64,000 nucleotides of DNA. Source: Aureimonas endophytica. Its GTDB lineage: Bacteria; Pseudomonadota; Alphaproteobacteria; Rhizobiales; Rhizobiaceae. The stretch spans positions 1 through 64,000 of the forward strand of contig NZ_BMIQ01000002.1 in assembly GCF_014642635.1 (NCBI RefSeq). Reading direction: 5' to 3'. The notes below the pieces were generated by a model that had not been told where the DNA came from, made no database searches, and was given only the letters and a program-made list of their open reading frames with translations. The translations under genes and the position numbers were made by a program. Shown here one piece after another: positions 11,431-19,666 of the stretch. Position 1 is the stretch's first letter. Each line of letters opens with the position of its first letter.

Positions 11431-12459
11431 TCAGACTTGGCCGGAAGCCAGCTCCACCATGACCTTCAGCGCGGTCGGCTCGCCCGCCCAATAGGGCAGG
11501 GCGCCTTCGGCCTCGGCGAAGGGAAAGACCTTGGAGATCAGTCCGTCCGCCTTCGACCCCAGGGTTTCGAGATAGGCGATGACGCGGTCGAAATCGGCGC
11601 GCGTCGCGTTGCGCGAGCCCGTGATGTCGAGTTCCTTCAGGTTGAAGAACCGCGTCTCGTAGGTGACGGGCGCCTTGGAATAGCCGACATAGACGACGCG
11701 GCCGGCAAAGGCGGCGAGGTCGATCGCCTGGGTGAAGGTTGCCGGCAGGCCGACCGCCTCGATCACCACGTCGGCCCCGTCGCCGCCGGTCAGCGCCTCG
11801 ATGCGGGCGCCGACATCCTCCTTCGAGCCGTCGATCGCCTCCGCCGCGCCGAAGCGCGTGGCGCGGCCGACCTTCTCCGCGTTGACATCGACGGCGAGGA
11901 CGCGCGCGCCGGCCGCCGCCGCCGCGATGACGACGCCCATGCCGATCATGCCGCAGCCGAGCACCACCACCGTCTCGCCGGCTGAGACCCGGCCGCGCTC
12001 CACCGCGTGAAAGCCGACCGACAAGGGCTCGACCAGCGCCAGATGGCGCTCGGACAGGGTGTCGTTGAGGATGATCTTGTCGAAGGGCAGGGCGATCGCC
12101 TCGGCGAGGCCGCCGTCCTGCTGGACGCCGAGCGTGCGGTTGTAGCGGCAGGCATTGACCCGGCCGCGCCGGCAGGAGGCGCAGGTGCCGCAGGCCGTAT
12201 AGGGCATCACCGTCACCCGGCGGCCGGGCGCGAACTCGGCCGGCACGTCGGCGCCGACGGCGGCGATCGTGCCGCCGATCTCGTGGCCGGGAATGCGCGG
12301 CAGCGAGACCAGCGGGTTGAGGCCCTTGAACGTGTTGAGATCGCTGCCGCAGAGCCCGACATGGGAGACGCGGACGAGCACCTCGCCGGGGCCCGGCTGC
12401 GGCTCCTGCACCTCGCGCAGCGCGGAACGGCCTTCCGCCTCGATTCTAAGCGCGCGCAT
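11431..12459 (-). CDS. Zinc-dependent medium-chain alcohol/sugar dehydrogenase
   Basis: A 342-residue MDR enzyme that oxidises a secondary alcohol of a sugar, polyol or sugar acid with NAD(P). The catalytic zinc site shows GLCGSD (Cys about 38) and GHEIGG (His about 61). The structural zinc loop is CGTCASCRRGRVNAC, with all four cysteines. The Rossmann fingerprint is VLGCGMIGMG. It is closest in feel to L-idonate/sorbitol or galactitol-phosphate dehydrogenases, but the substrate cannot be fixed. It starts 2 nt after the stop of the mannitol/tagaturonate-type dehydrogenase, so the pair is one transcription unit and probably acts on a hexuronate or hexonate route. Confidence 0.9.
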   Translation of the reverse strand: MRALRIEAEGRSALREVQEPQPGPGEVLVRVSHVGLCGSDLNTFKGLNPLVSLPRIPGHEIGGTIAAVGADVPAEFAPGRRVTVMPYTACGTCASCRRGRVNACRYNRTLGVQQDGGLAEAIALPFDKIILNDTLSERHLALVEPLSVGFHAVERGRVSAGETVVVLGCGMIGMGVVIAAAAAGARVLAVDVNAEKVGRATRFGAAEAIDGSKEDVGARIEALTGGDGADVVIEAVGLPATFTQAIDLAAFAGRVVYVGYSKAPVTYETRFFNLKELDITGSRNATRADFDRVIAYLETLGSKADGLISKVFPFAEAEGALPYWAGEPTALKVMVELASGQV

Positions 12460-12461
12460 CC

Positions 12462-13589
12462 TCAAGCCTCCTTCTGCCGGCCCGCGCCGGCCCATGCGGG
12501 AAAGACCGCCAGCAGCAGCGGAAAGGCCTCGTCGCCGCTTCCCCTGCGCCGCGCCCAGTCCAGGAGACCGCCGGCGCGGCGCGCGATCTTCGCGTCGTGA
12601 TTGGTGGCGATGTCCGCCAGCCGGTGATCGAGAAACGGATTGGCGAAGCGTTCGAGGCAGGTGGCCCAATAGGCGCCGGCCTCCTCCGCCTTGTCGCCGA
12701 AGGCGGGAACGACCTCGCCGAGCATGATGGCGCCGAGCCAGTCGCGGGTGGCGGGCTCGGCCAGCGCTTCCCGGACGGTGAGATCCGCCCGGCCCTTCGT
12801 CCTCAGCCAGCGCTCGGCGAGTAGCGTGTGGCCGAGATTGAGGAGGAAGAGCTTCTTGTTCTGGACATCGCCGAGATCGGCGACGAGGCTGATCTGCGGA
12901 TGCGACCAGGGCAGGTCGAGGCCGGGCCGGGCGGCGATCGCCCAGAGCGCATAGGGCTCGGCCACCGCGCCGAGCGGCTCCAGCGGTTCGGAGACGATGC
13001 GGTCGACCAGACTGTCGGCGAAGAGGCAGTTCGCCGAAAGCCAGTCGGAAAAGGCGGCATCGCCATAGGCCGTCGCGGCGAGCTCGGCGACGAGCGCCTG
13101 GAGCCGCGCCCCGTTGTCGGTGACGAGTTCGCAGGGCAGGAGAACCAGCGGGCCGCCGCCGGCCTCGAAACGGGCGCGCAGCAGCAGGGTGAGAAGTTCG
13201 GGAAAGCTGCGCCAGCCGTCCCGCGTCACGGCGGCGGGCACCGGAATGTCGAAGCCCTTGTCGCCGGTATTGCTGACGACGTAGCGCGCCTCGAGAAAGG
13301 CCGCGACCAGCCGGTCGAATTCGCCGCGCGCCGAGATCCCGGCGGCGATGCCCTCGACCTGCCGCGTCTCGTCGATCACCCGCCCGTCCTGAAGGCCGCG
13401 GATGCGGATCGGGATTGGCAGGCCGGCATCGAAGGCCTCGATCCGGGCGCGGCTCGCCGGCGCCCCGGTCGTCTCGACCACCGTGACCGGGCCGATCTCC
13501 TGGCCGGCGGCGCGCGCCTCCGACAGAATGAGGTCGGCATGGGCCTGGAGAAAGCGGCTGGTGCCGAATTGCAGGATCGCTCCGGCCAT
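12462..13589 (-). CDS. Mannitol dehydrogenase family protein (tagaturonate/fructuronate reductase-like)
   Basis: A 375-residue long-chain polyol dehydrogenase. The N-terminus LQFGTSRFLQAH is the family NAD-binding entry; VSNTGDKGFD follows. The catalytic Lys-Asn-His set is visible in KLFLLNLGHTLLA (about residues 239-250). E. coli UxaB is about 480 residues, so this is a short form that lacks part of the C-terminal domain but keeps the active site. First gene of a two-gene operon with the zinc dehydrogenase, and divergent from the HAD phosphatase. The substrate is probably a keto-uronate or polyol; this is inference. Confidence 0.87.
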   Translation of the reverse strand: MAGAILQFGTSRFLQAHADLILSEARAAGQEIGPVTVVETTGAPASRARIEAFDAGLPIPIRIRGLQDGRVIDETRQVEGIAAGISARGEFDRLVAAFLEARYVVSNTGDKGFDIPVPAAVTRDGWRSFPELLTLLLRARFEAGGGPLVLLPCELVTDNGARLQALVAELAATAYGDAAFSDWLSANCLFADSLVDRIVSEPLEPLGAVAEPYALWAIAARPGLDLPWSHPQISLVADLGDVQNKKLFLLNLGHTLLAERWLRTKGRADLTVREALAEPATRDWLGAIMLGEVVPAFGDKAEEAGAYWATCLERFANPFLDHRLADIATNHDAKIARRAGGLLDWARRRGSGDEAFPLLLAVFPAWAGAGRQKEA

Positions 13590-13941
13590 GGTTCAGGCCC
13601 TCCCGGCCGAAGTCGAGGCCGGGCGCCCGGACGCGCCGCCGGTCCGGCCGCGTCGGCCGCTTGGAAATTCGCTCATCGGTCCTCCCGCCGATCGCCCTCG
13701 CCCCGGCGGGCGCCGCCGCGCCTGCCGCGCGCGTCGCCTCGGATCCCGTGGGAACGGGCCGGGCTCAGGGGCCATGGTTAGCCCGTCTTCGTCAATGGCC
13801 TTTCGACGATTTCCGGCGCGGCCCTGCCGCAATCGGCGTGCGGCACCTACAGATTCGCGGCGTTTTCGGCTATCAGCGGTGCCGCCGGGCGGCGAAAGCC
13901 GGCGCGGCGCGAGGCGAGACGGGTTCGGAGAGCGATCGAAC
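13590..13941. promoter_or_regulatory. Divergent promoter region, dehydrogenase pair / HAD phosphatase
   Basis: 352 nt separate two divergent genes. The only AT-leaning stretch (ACCTACAGATTCGCGGCGTT, near 13849-13868) is a plausible promoter zone. No clear palindrome or paired -35/-10 boxes were seen, and no small gene is convincing. Confidence 0.35.
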
Positions 13942-14613
13942 ATGGCCGATGGTTTTCATGCGGGGCGCACCTTCGGCGCCTTTCTGTTCGACATGGACGG
14001 CACGATCGTCAACTCGCTGGCGGTGGTGAACCGGGTCTGGTCGGCCTGGGCCCGCAAGCACAATGTCGCCGATGTCGAGGAGTTCATGCGCACCATGCAC
14101 GGCATCCGCGCCGTGGAGAACATCCGGCGCCTCGGCCTGCCGGGCATCGAGATCGAGCGCGAGGCCGAGGCGATCACCATCGCGGAGATGGAGGATGTCG
14201 ACGGCATCCTGCCGATCGAGGGCGCGCTCGCCTTTCTCTCCGCCCTGCCGGAGGGGCGCTGGGCGATCGTCACCTCCGCCATTCGCGAACTGGCGCTGAA
14301 GCGGCTCGCCGCCGCCGGCCTGCCGGTGCCGCGGGTGCTCGTCACCGCCGAGGACGTGGCGCATGGCAAGCCGGCGCCGGATTGCTTCCTTCTCGCGGCC
14401 GAGCGGCTCGGCGTGCCGATCGGCGACTGCCTCGTCTTCGAGGACGCGCCGGCGGGCATCAAGGCGGCGGAAGCGGCGGGCGCGGCCGTCGCCGTGGTCA
14501 CGGCGACGCACAGCCATGTTCTCGAAACGCCGCATCCGAGCTTCGCCGATTACGGCCGCCTGTCGCTCGTCGCCAACGAGCCGGACGGACTGCGGTTCGG
14601 CCGCGCCGCCTGA
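13942..14613 (+). CDS. HAD-superfamily sugar-phosphate phosphatase
   Basis: A 223-residue subfamily IA HAD hydrolase. Motif I is DMDGTIVNS (nucleophile Asp near residue 17), motif II is VTSA, motif III is the Lys of HGKPAPD and motif IV is FEDAPAGIKAA. An alpha-helical C1 cap lies between motifs I and II. This pattern matches small sugar-phosphate or glycerol-3-phosphate phosphatases such as YfbT/YqaB and DOG1. ATG at 13942 gives the normal distance to motif I. It stands alone, divergent from the sugar dehydrogenases, and may dephosphorylate a related metabolite. Confidence 0.9.
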   Translation: MADGFHAGRTFGAFLFDMDGTIVNSLAVVNRVWSAWARKHNVADVEEFMRTMHGIRAVENIRRLGLPGIEIEREAEAITIAEMEDVDGILPIEGALAFLSALPEGRWAIVTSAIRELALKRLAAAGLPVPRVLVTAEDVAHGKPAPDCFLLAAERLGVPIGDCLVFEDAPAGIKAAEAAGAAVAVVTATHSHVLETPHPSFADYGRLSLVANEPDGLRFGRAA

Positions 14614-15102
14614 GGAAGGGCCGAGGGTCGGCGGCCTCGCCGCCCTCGCGCTCCAGCCGGAAGCGTCTGGTCGCCGCCTGATCGTGGCGGCGGATGCGCC
14701 GTCTCGTGGATCGTCGGCGAGACCCAGTTCGCCGCATGCCAGCCGCCTTCGCGCTCCGGCGTGGAGGACGTGCCGCCAGGGTCGGACGCGCCGGGCGCCT
14801 CGGCCGCGATCGGCGTCGGGAGGGATCGGGAGATGTTCCGGGCCCGTCGCTTCGACGCGCCCGTCCGGCCGGGCCGCGCCATGATGCCGCAGCGTCCATC
14901 ACCCTTTCGGGTGATGTGCCGCGTTCAAGTATTCAATATCCTTTTCATCAATTTTGCTCCGGGCATTAGGCATCCTGTCGCAAGGGAAGTGTCAATCGGA
15001 CGAAGTTCAGTTATATGAATCCGTCAGGATGTCCCCGGTGAGGTTCAGGGGCAGCCGGGAGGGCCTCAGCATAGGCGGCGAGGCTCAAGAGGTATTGCTG
15101 GG
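14614..15102. other. Intergenic region without recognised genes
   Basis: The left part is ordinary high-GC sequence; the right part (about 14925-15030) is clearly AT-richer, with runs such as ATTCAATATCCTTTTCATC. A 7-bp hairpin ATCACCC/GGGTGAT lies at 14898-14915 but lacks a T tract on either strand. TTATAT at 15011-15016 could be a -10 box for the small ORF at 15103. Short frames here have no family resemblance. Confidence 0.5.
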
Positions 15103-15366
15103 ATGGCTAACAGTAACAATCTTTTCAATGAGGCAATATTCGTTGATCCGCGCAACGGCGATCGGCGATTGCCGAGTACGATTGCGAGTATCATGCGGAG
15201 GCAACGAAGCGGACGGACGCCACGGAGTGCCGTGGCGATCCTGCTCCTCCCGGTCGCGGCAGTGCTGCGCGGGCTGGGCATCGCGGCGATGAGGATCGCC
15301 ATTTTCCTGAATTCGGCGGCCGGTCGCGGCGCCTCCCGTCGCGAGGATCACGCCGGGAAGGACTGA
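15103..15366 (+). CDS. Small hypothetical protein with one hydrophobic segment (doubtful)
   Basis: An 87-codon frame starting ATGGCTAACAG. The N-terminal 40 residues are polar and basic; residues about 42-73 form a hydrophobic stretch (AVAILLLPVAAVLRGLGIAA) long enough for one membrane helix; the tail is charged. The start sits in a region of lower GC than the neighbours, and a TTATAT box lies about 90 nt upstream. There is no strong Shine-Dalgarno. I do not recognise a family, and frames on the other strand are equally open, so it may not be a gene. Confidence 0.3.
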   Translation: MANSNNLFNEAIFVDPRNGDRRLPSTIASIMRRQRSGRTPRSAVAILLLPVAAVLRGLGIAAMRIAIFLNSAAGRGASRREDHAGKD

Positions 15367-15442
15367 CGCGGCGACGCGGCCGAGAAGCGCCGGCCGCCGG
15401 TCCCGACAGGACCGGTACGGCGCCTCGACGGGCGCGGGCGAG

Positions 15443-15474
15443 GACGGGCGCGGGACGCCCCGCGCCGGCCCGTC
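15443..15474 (-). terminator. Possible hairpin downstream of the ketose operon
   Basis: A strong GC-rich inverted repeat (GACGGG outer arms; GCGCGGG/CCCCGCGC inner arms) lies 20 nt beyond the aldolase stop. There is no U tract, so it may be a Rho-associated or mRNA-stabilising stem rather than an intrinsic terminator. Confidence 0.4.
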
Positions 15475-15493
15475 GTGGCCGGGGCGCCTGCCG

Positions 15494-16192
15494 TCAGGCG
15501 GCCGGCTTCGGCCGCGCCGTGTCGTTCACCCCTTCGAGATCGGGCGCCTGGCCATAGCTCATGTTCTTCATCTGCTGGAGAACGCGGGCCATTTCCTCGT
15601 CCGAGAGGATCGGCGGCTCGCCGAGCGTCAGCGCCTGGACATAGAGGCGCGACAGGGTCTCGACCTCGATGGCGAGGGCGAGGGCGGCGGCCGGCGTCTT
15701 GCCGAGCGAGATCTGGCCATGCTGGCCGAGAAGGCAGGCGAGCCGGTCCTCCAGCGCCTCGATCGCGGCGTCCGACAGGCCTTGCGTGCCGAAGGTCGCA
15801 TAGCGGGCGCAGCGGATGGTCGTGCCACCGGCGATGCCCGTCATGTAGTGGAAGCTCGGAATCGGCTTGTGATGGCAGGCGAGCGTCGTCGCATAGACCG
15901 AATGGCAATGCAGCACGACATTGATGTCCGGCCGCGCCTGCTGGATGTCGCGATGGAAGCGCCATTCGGACGAGGGACGGTGGCGGCCCTCGTAGGTGCC
16001 GTCGAAGGCCATCTGCACGAGATCTTCCGGCTCCATCCGGTCGTAGGGCAGCGAGGTCGGCGTGATCAGGAAGCCGCGCGGATTGCGCACCGAGAGATTG
16101 CCGGCCGTGCCCTGGTTGATGCCGCTGTCGTTCATGCGGCGGCAGGTCGCCACCATCTCGCGGCGCAGGGCCATGTCGTCATAGGCGGTCAC
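15494..16192 (-). CDS. Class II aldolase (L-fuculose/rhamnulose-phosphate aldolase type)
   Basis: A 232-residue zinc aldolase that splits a ketose 1-phosphate into dihydroxyacetone phosphate and an aldehyde. Family residues are visible: SSEWRFHR (catalytic Glu), the zinc pair in HCHSVYATTLA, the third zinc His in QHGQISLG, and NLSVR near the N-terminus. The start is the GTG at 16192, which overlaps the kinase stop as GTGA; an ATG at 16174 is the alternative (226 residues). Translational coupling to the FGGY kinase supports a kinase-then-aldolase route as in fucose and rhamnose pathways. Sequence-level distinction from an L-ribulose-5-phosphate 4-epimerase is not certain, but the kinase partner fits either. 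Confidence 0.87.
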   Translation of the reverse strand: MTAYDDMALRREMVATCRRMNDSGINQGTAGNLSVRNPRGFLITPTSLPYDRMEPEDLVQMAFDGTYEGRHRPSSEWRFHRDIQQARPDINVVLHCHSVYATTLACHHKPIPSFHYMTGIAGGTTIRCARYATFGTQGLSDAAIEALEDRLACLLGQHGQISLGKTPAAALALAIEVETLSRLYVQALTLGEPPILSDEEMARVLQQMKNMSYGQAPDLEGVNDTARPKPAA

Positions 16193-17577
16193 GAAACAGT
16201 CTCCATTCGTCGGGACAGGTCGCGCCATTGCGACCGGTAGGAAGAGAGGTCCGGCAATCCGGCCCGGGCCGGTTCCTCGGCATCGAACGGGGCGGGGCCG
16301 CGCCGCGTCTCGTGGCCGGCGAGCAGCGCCGCGCCGGTCGCGGTGCCGTAGGGATCGTGGTTCACGAGCACGCGGGTGCCCGGCAGGAGCGCCGCCACGA
16401 GGCGGCCGAACATCGGCTCCTTCACGAAGCCGCCGTCGAGCGCCACCGTCGCGGCGGGCGGCAGGTCGGCGAGGCATTCGGCGGCGAGGAGCGCCGCATA
16501 GAGCACGCCGAGGGTGAAGCGCGCCTGCGGATCGTCGGCGAGGGGGCCGACGAACCGTCCCTCCCGCGCCGTGCCGGGGAACAGGCCGTCGTCCGGGCCG
16601 AAGGAGGGCAGGGCGAAGGTCCGGCCGGCGACGAGCCGATGCACCGTCTCCTCGTCGGCGGGGCCGGCCTCGCCGCGGGCGACGAGCGAGAATTCGCGCC
16701 CGCCCATCGTCAGCATGCCGGGCATCGGGCGGCCGAGGACATCGGCATTGCAGGCCCGGCCCGGCTTCTCGACATCGAAGTCGATGCCGGCGCGGTCGGT
16801 GAGGCAGACGATCCAGGTGCCGGTGGAGACGACGGTGAGATCGGCGAGGCCTGCCGCCTGATAGCGGTAGAAATTGGCCGAGGAATCGTGGATGCCGCAG
16901 AGGATGCGGGTCTGCGGCTTCAGGCCCGTGCGCCGGACGAATTCCGGCTTCAGCGGCCCCAGCGTCTCGAAGGCGCTGCGCATCGGCGGCATCAGCCGCG
17001 CCCAGCCGCGCCGGTCGACGAGCCGCGCCGGCCGGGCCTCGGCCGAGGCCCAGAGATGCGACTGGGCGGCAAGGCTCGTCACCTCGCCGGCCGCGATGCC
17101 GGAGAGGCGGAAGGCCCAATATTGCGGCGTCGCCAGGAAGGCGCGGGCCTCTGCGAATTCCGCCGGCCAATGGCGCTCCAGCCAGAGCATCTGCCGGGCG
17201 AGATGGGCCGTGCCGAGCATGACCGCGCTGCCGCGCTCGCGATAGGAGCCGACGATCCCGGCATAGTCGGCGTCGATCTCCGGCGGCGGCGCCTGCTCAT
17301 AGTCGATCATCGGCATCGCCGCCCCGTCCGCCCCGACGAGAACGCCGCCGGAGCCGTGGGCGCAGGCGACCACCGCCTCGATCTCGTGCCGCGTGCCGAG
17401 ATCGGCGAGCCCGTCGAGCAGCCAGTCCTCGAGGCCGGCGAGATCGTGATGGCGGTAGGGCGGCCCCTCGCGCACCTGGTTCGGGGCCGAGCCGTGTTCG
17501 AGGAGAACGCCGTCCGGCGAGGCGGCGAAGAGCTTCACATTGGTCTTGCCGATGTCGAAGACCGCGATCGCGCCCAT
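16189..17577 (-). CDS. FGGY-family carbohydrate kinase (ketose kinase, RhaK/FucK-like)
   Basis: A 462-residue sugar kinase. The N-terminal phosphate-binding strand is AVFDIGKTNVKL, a variant typical of rhizobial rhamnose-type kinases. Further ATPase-fold signatures are VVSTGTWIVCL (about residue 256), the adenosine motif LDGGFVKEPMFGRL (about 372), and GTATGAALLAG (about 408). It should phosphorylate a ketose at C1 for the downstream class II aldolase, whose start overlaps its stop. It follows the second permease by 3 nt. The exact sugar is unknown; the adjacent 3-epimerase suggests a ketose that must first be epimerised. Confidence 0.88.
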   Translation of the reverse strand: MGAIAVFDIGKTNVKLFAASPDGVLLEHGSAPNQVREGPPYRHHDLAGLEDWLLDGLADLGTRHEIEAVVACAHGSGGVLVGADGAAMPMIDYEQAPPPEIDADYAGIVGSYRERGSAVMLGTAHLARQMLWLERHWPAEFAEARAFLATPQYWAFRLSGIAAGEVTSLAAQSHLWASAEARPARLVDRRGWARLMPPMRSAFETLGPLKPEFVRRTGLKPQTRILCGIHDSSANFYRYQAAGLADLTVVSTGTWIVCLTDRAGIDFDVEKPGRACNADVLGRPMPGMLTMGGREFSLVARGEAGPADEETVHRLVAGRTFALPSFGPDDGLFPGTAREGRFVGPLADDPQARFTLGVLYAALLAAECLADLPPAATVALDGGFVKEPMFGRLVAALLPGTRVLVNHDPYGTATGAALLAGHETRRGPAPFDAEEPARAGLPDLSSYRSQWRDLSRRMETVS

Positions 17578-17580
17578 GGC

Positions 17581-18642
17581 TCAGCGCCCCCCGCGCCGGA
17601 ACAGGCCGGCGAGATGCGGGCGCAGCGTCTGCGCCATCACGACGAGGATCAGCGTCGCGCCCCAGATCGCGACGGTGAGATAGTTCGACAGGCCGAACTG
17701 GTTGAAGCCGGAGGAGATGACCTGGAGGATCGCCAGCGCCAGCATCAGGCCGGACACCGTGCCGAAGCCGCCGAAGGGGTCGACGCCGCCGAGCACCGCC
17801 GCGAGGATGGTGACGAGGAGATAGGACTGCGCATAGTCGGCCGAGGCCGAGTTGAAGGTGACGAGCATCACCAGCGCCGCGACGAAGCAGGTGAGGCTCG
17901 ACATCGTGTAGACGCCGACGAGGACGCGCTTCACGTCGATCGCCGAATAGCGCGTCGCCTCGATGTTCGAGCCGATCATGGCGCAGGACAGGCCGAAGGC
18001 GGTGCGCTTCAGGATCACGCCGACGGCGAGGGCCGCGACGACGAGGACGAGGAAGATCATCGGCACGCCGAGAAGCGTCGCGTTGCCGACGCGGCCGAAG
18101 GCCTCCGGCACGCCGCTGAGCGCCATGCCGCGCGTCAGATAGATGCTGATCCCGTCGATGAGCGACTTGGTGCCGAGGGTGACGAGGATCGGGTGGACGC
18201 CGGTATAGGCGACGAGGGCGCCGGTGAGGAGGCCGATCGCGAGGCAGAGGAGAAGGCCGGCGGCGAGCGCCAGGAGGACGACGGCGAGGACGGTGCCGCC
18301 GCCCGCGCCCTCCGGCAGGGCGTTCTGCATGATCCAGACCATCAGCAGCGCGCATTGGTTCGTCGTCGCGATGATCGCGAGATTGAGGCCGCCGGTGATC
18401 AGCGGCACGACCATGGCCAGCGACAGGAGGCCGAGCAGCGGCAGCTGGTACATGAAGGATTGCAGCGTGCCGAGGCTGGCGAAGCCCGGCACGAAGAGCG
18501 CGAAGGCGAGGAGGAGGGCGAGGAGCAGCCCGCCGAGCCCCGCCTGGCCGCCGGGCAGGCCCGGCCGCAGCCGGGCCATCAGATCGGCGAGACCGCCGGA
18601 TTGCGGGACGGCGCCCGTCGCGCCGCGCGGCTGGTCACGCAT
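17581..18642 (-). CDS. Sugar ABC transporter permease 2 of the ketose operon
   Basis: A 353-residue BPD_transp_2 permease. Hydrophobic helices run from residue 36 onward; the family motifs appear as PLITGGLNLAIIATTN (about 80) and the AAVLGGVDPFGGFGT coupling loop (about 290). It overlaps the preceding permease gene by 8 nt and the kinase starts 3 nt after its stop. Together with permease 1 it would form a heterodimeric channel, unlike the single-permease importer at 5.2 kb. Confidence 0.92.
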   Translation of the reverse strand: MRDQPRGATGAVPQSGGLADLMARLRPGLPGGQAGLGGLLLALLLAFALFVPGFASLGTLQSFMYQLPLLGLLSLAMVVPLITGGLNLAIIATTNQCALLMVWIMQNALPEGAGGGTVLAVVLLALAAGLLLCLAIGLLTGALVAYTGVHPILVTLGTKSLIDGISIYLTRGMALSGVPEAFGRVGNATLLGVPMIFLVLVVAALAVGVILKRTAFGLSCAMIGSNIEATRYSAIDVKRVLVGVYTMSSLTCFVAALVMLVTFNSASADYAQSYLLVTILAAVLGGVDPFGGFGTVSGLMLALAILQVISSGFNQFGLSNYLTVAIWGATLILVVMAQTLRPHLAGLFRRGGR

Positions 18643-19666
18643 GGGCCGGCGCCTCCGCGAGAATGCGATGCCGGCGCCCGCGCCGCGACGACAGGACGGT
18701 GATGGAGGTGGAGACGAGGATCGTCAGGCCGATGACGATCTGGAAGAAATAGGACGAGACGCCGAGAAGGTTCAGCCCGTTCTGGAGGATGGCGAGCAGC
18801 ACGATGCCGAGGAGGACGCCCGGCACGGTGCCGATGCCGCCGGACAGGCTGGCGCCGCCGAGAACGGCGGCCGAGAGCACGGCGAGCTCGGTATTGACCA
18901 TGGCGTTCGGCACGCTTTCGCCGACGCGATGCGCCTGGACGAGACCGCCCGCCGCCGCCATGAAGCCGAGAAAGCCGTAGGCGACGAAATGCAGCCTGCC
19001 GATCGAGATGCCGACGCGCCGCGCCGCCTCCGGATTGCCGCCCATGGCATAGAGCTGGCGGCCGACGGAGGAGCGCGTCATCATCGCCCAGGTGAAGAGC
19101 GTGGCGAGAAGCATCGCGACGATCGGCAGCGTCAGGCGCACGAGGTCGCCGGAGGCGGTCTCGACCTCGTAGAAGGTGACGCGGGTGATCCACCAGTCCG
19201 GCAGGTCGTAGATCGACTTGCCGCCGGAGAAATACATCAGCAGCGAGAAGCTGACGCTCATCATGGCGATGGTCGCGATGATCGAGGTGATGCGGACGTA
19301 GTGGATCAGCGCGGCGTTGACGCAGCCGAGCGCCGTGCCGATCAGCAGGCCGGCGAGGATGACCAGCGGCGCCGGCAGGCCCGCCTGCACCGCGAGGAGC
19401 GCCGCGCAATATTGCGCGACGGAGGCGGTGGCGGCGAAGGAGATGTCGATGCCGCCGGAAACGAGCACGACGAAGAGGCCCATCGCCATGATCGCCTGGA
19501 CCGAATAGGTCTCCAGGAGGTCGATGACATTGGCGAGCGTCAGGAAGCCCGGCGCCAGCGCGCCGAACAGCGCGCCGACGAGAAGGATGACGGCGAAGAG
19601 CCAGGCTTCCGGCCGGCGGCGCAGCCGCGCCAGCCGGGGGGCATGCCCGGTGCGGGCGTCAGGCAT
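18635..19666 (-). CDS. Sugar ABC transporter permease 1 of the ketose operon
   Basis: A 343-residue BPD_transp_2 permease with about ten membrane segments. Signatures include VLVSGGIDISFAATASVAQY (about 75) and VLGGASLSGGIGTVPG (about 270). The start was set at the ATG at 19666, which overlaps the ATPase stop by 8 nt and has GGAGGAG seven nt upstream; a longer frame begins inside the ATPase and is unlikely. The Arg-rich tail ends in APAHA. Confidence 0.92.
   Translation of the reverse strand: MPDARTGHAPRLARLRRRPEAWLFAVILLVGALFGALAPGFLTLANVIDLLETYSVQAIMAMGLFVVLVSGGIDISFAATASVAQYCAALLAVQAGLPAPLVILAGLLIGTALGCVNAALIHYVRITSIIATIAMMSVSFSLLMYFSGGKSIYDLPDWWITRVTFYEVETASGDLVRLTLPIVAMLLATLFTWAMMTRSSVGRQLYAMGGNPEAARRVGISIGRLHFVAYGFLGFMAAAGGLVQAHRVGESVPNAMVNTELAVLSAAVLGGASLSGGIGTVPGVLLGIVLLAILQNGLNLLGVSSYFFQIVIGLTILVSTSITVLSSRRGRRHRILAEAPAHA

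Noticed and set aside
14898-14915. Hairpin ATCACCC/GGGTGAT as a terminator
   Set aside because: There is no T tract on either strand and no gene ends nearby.
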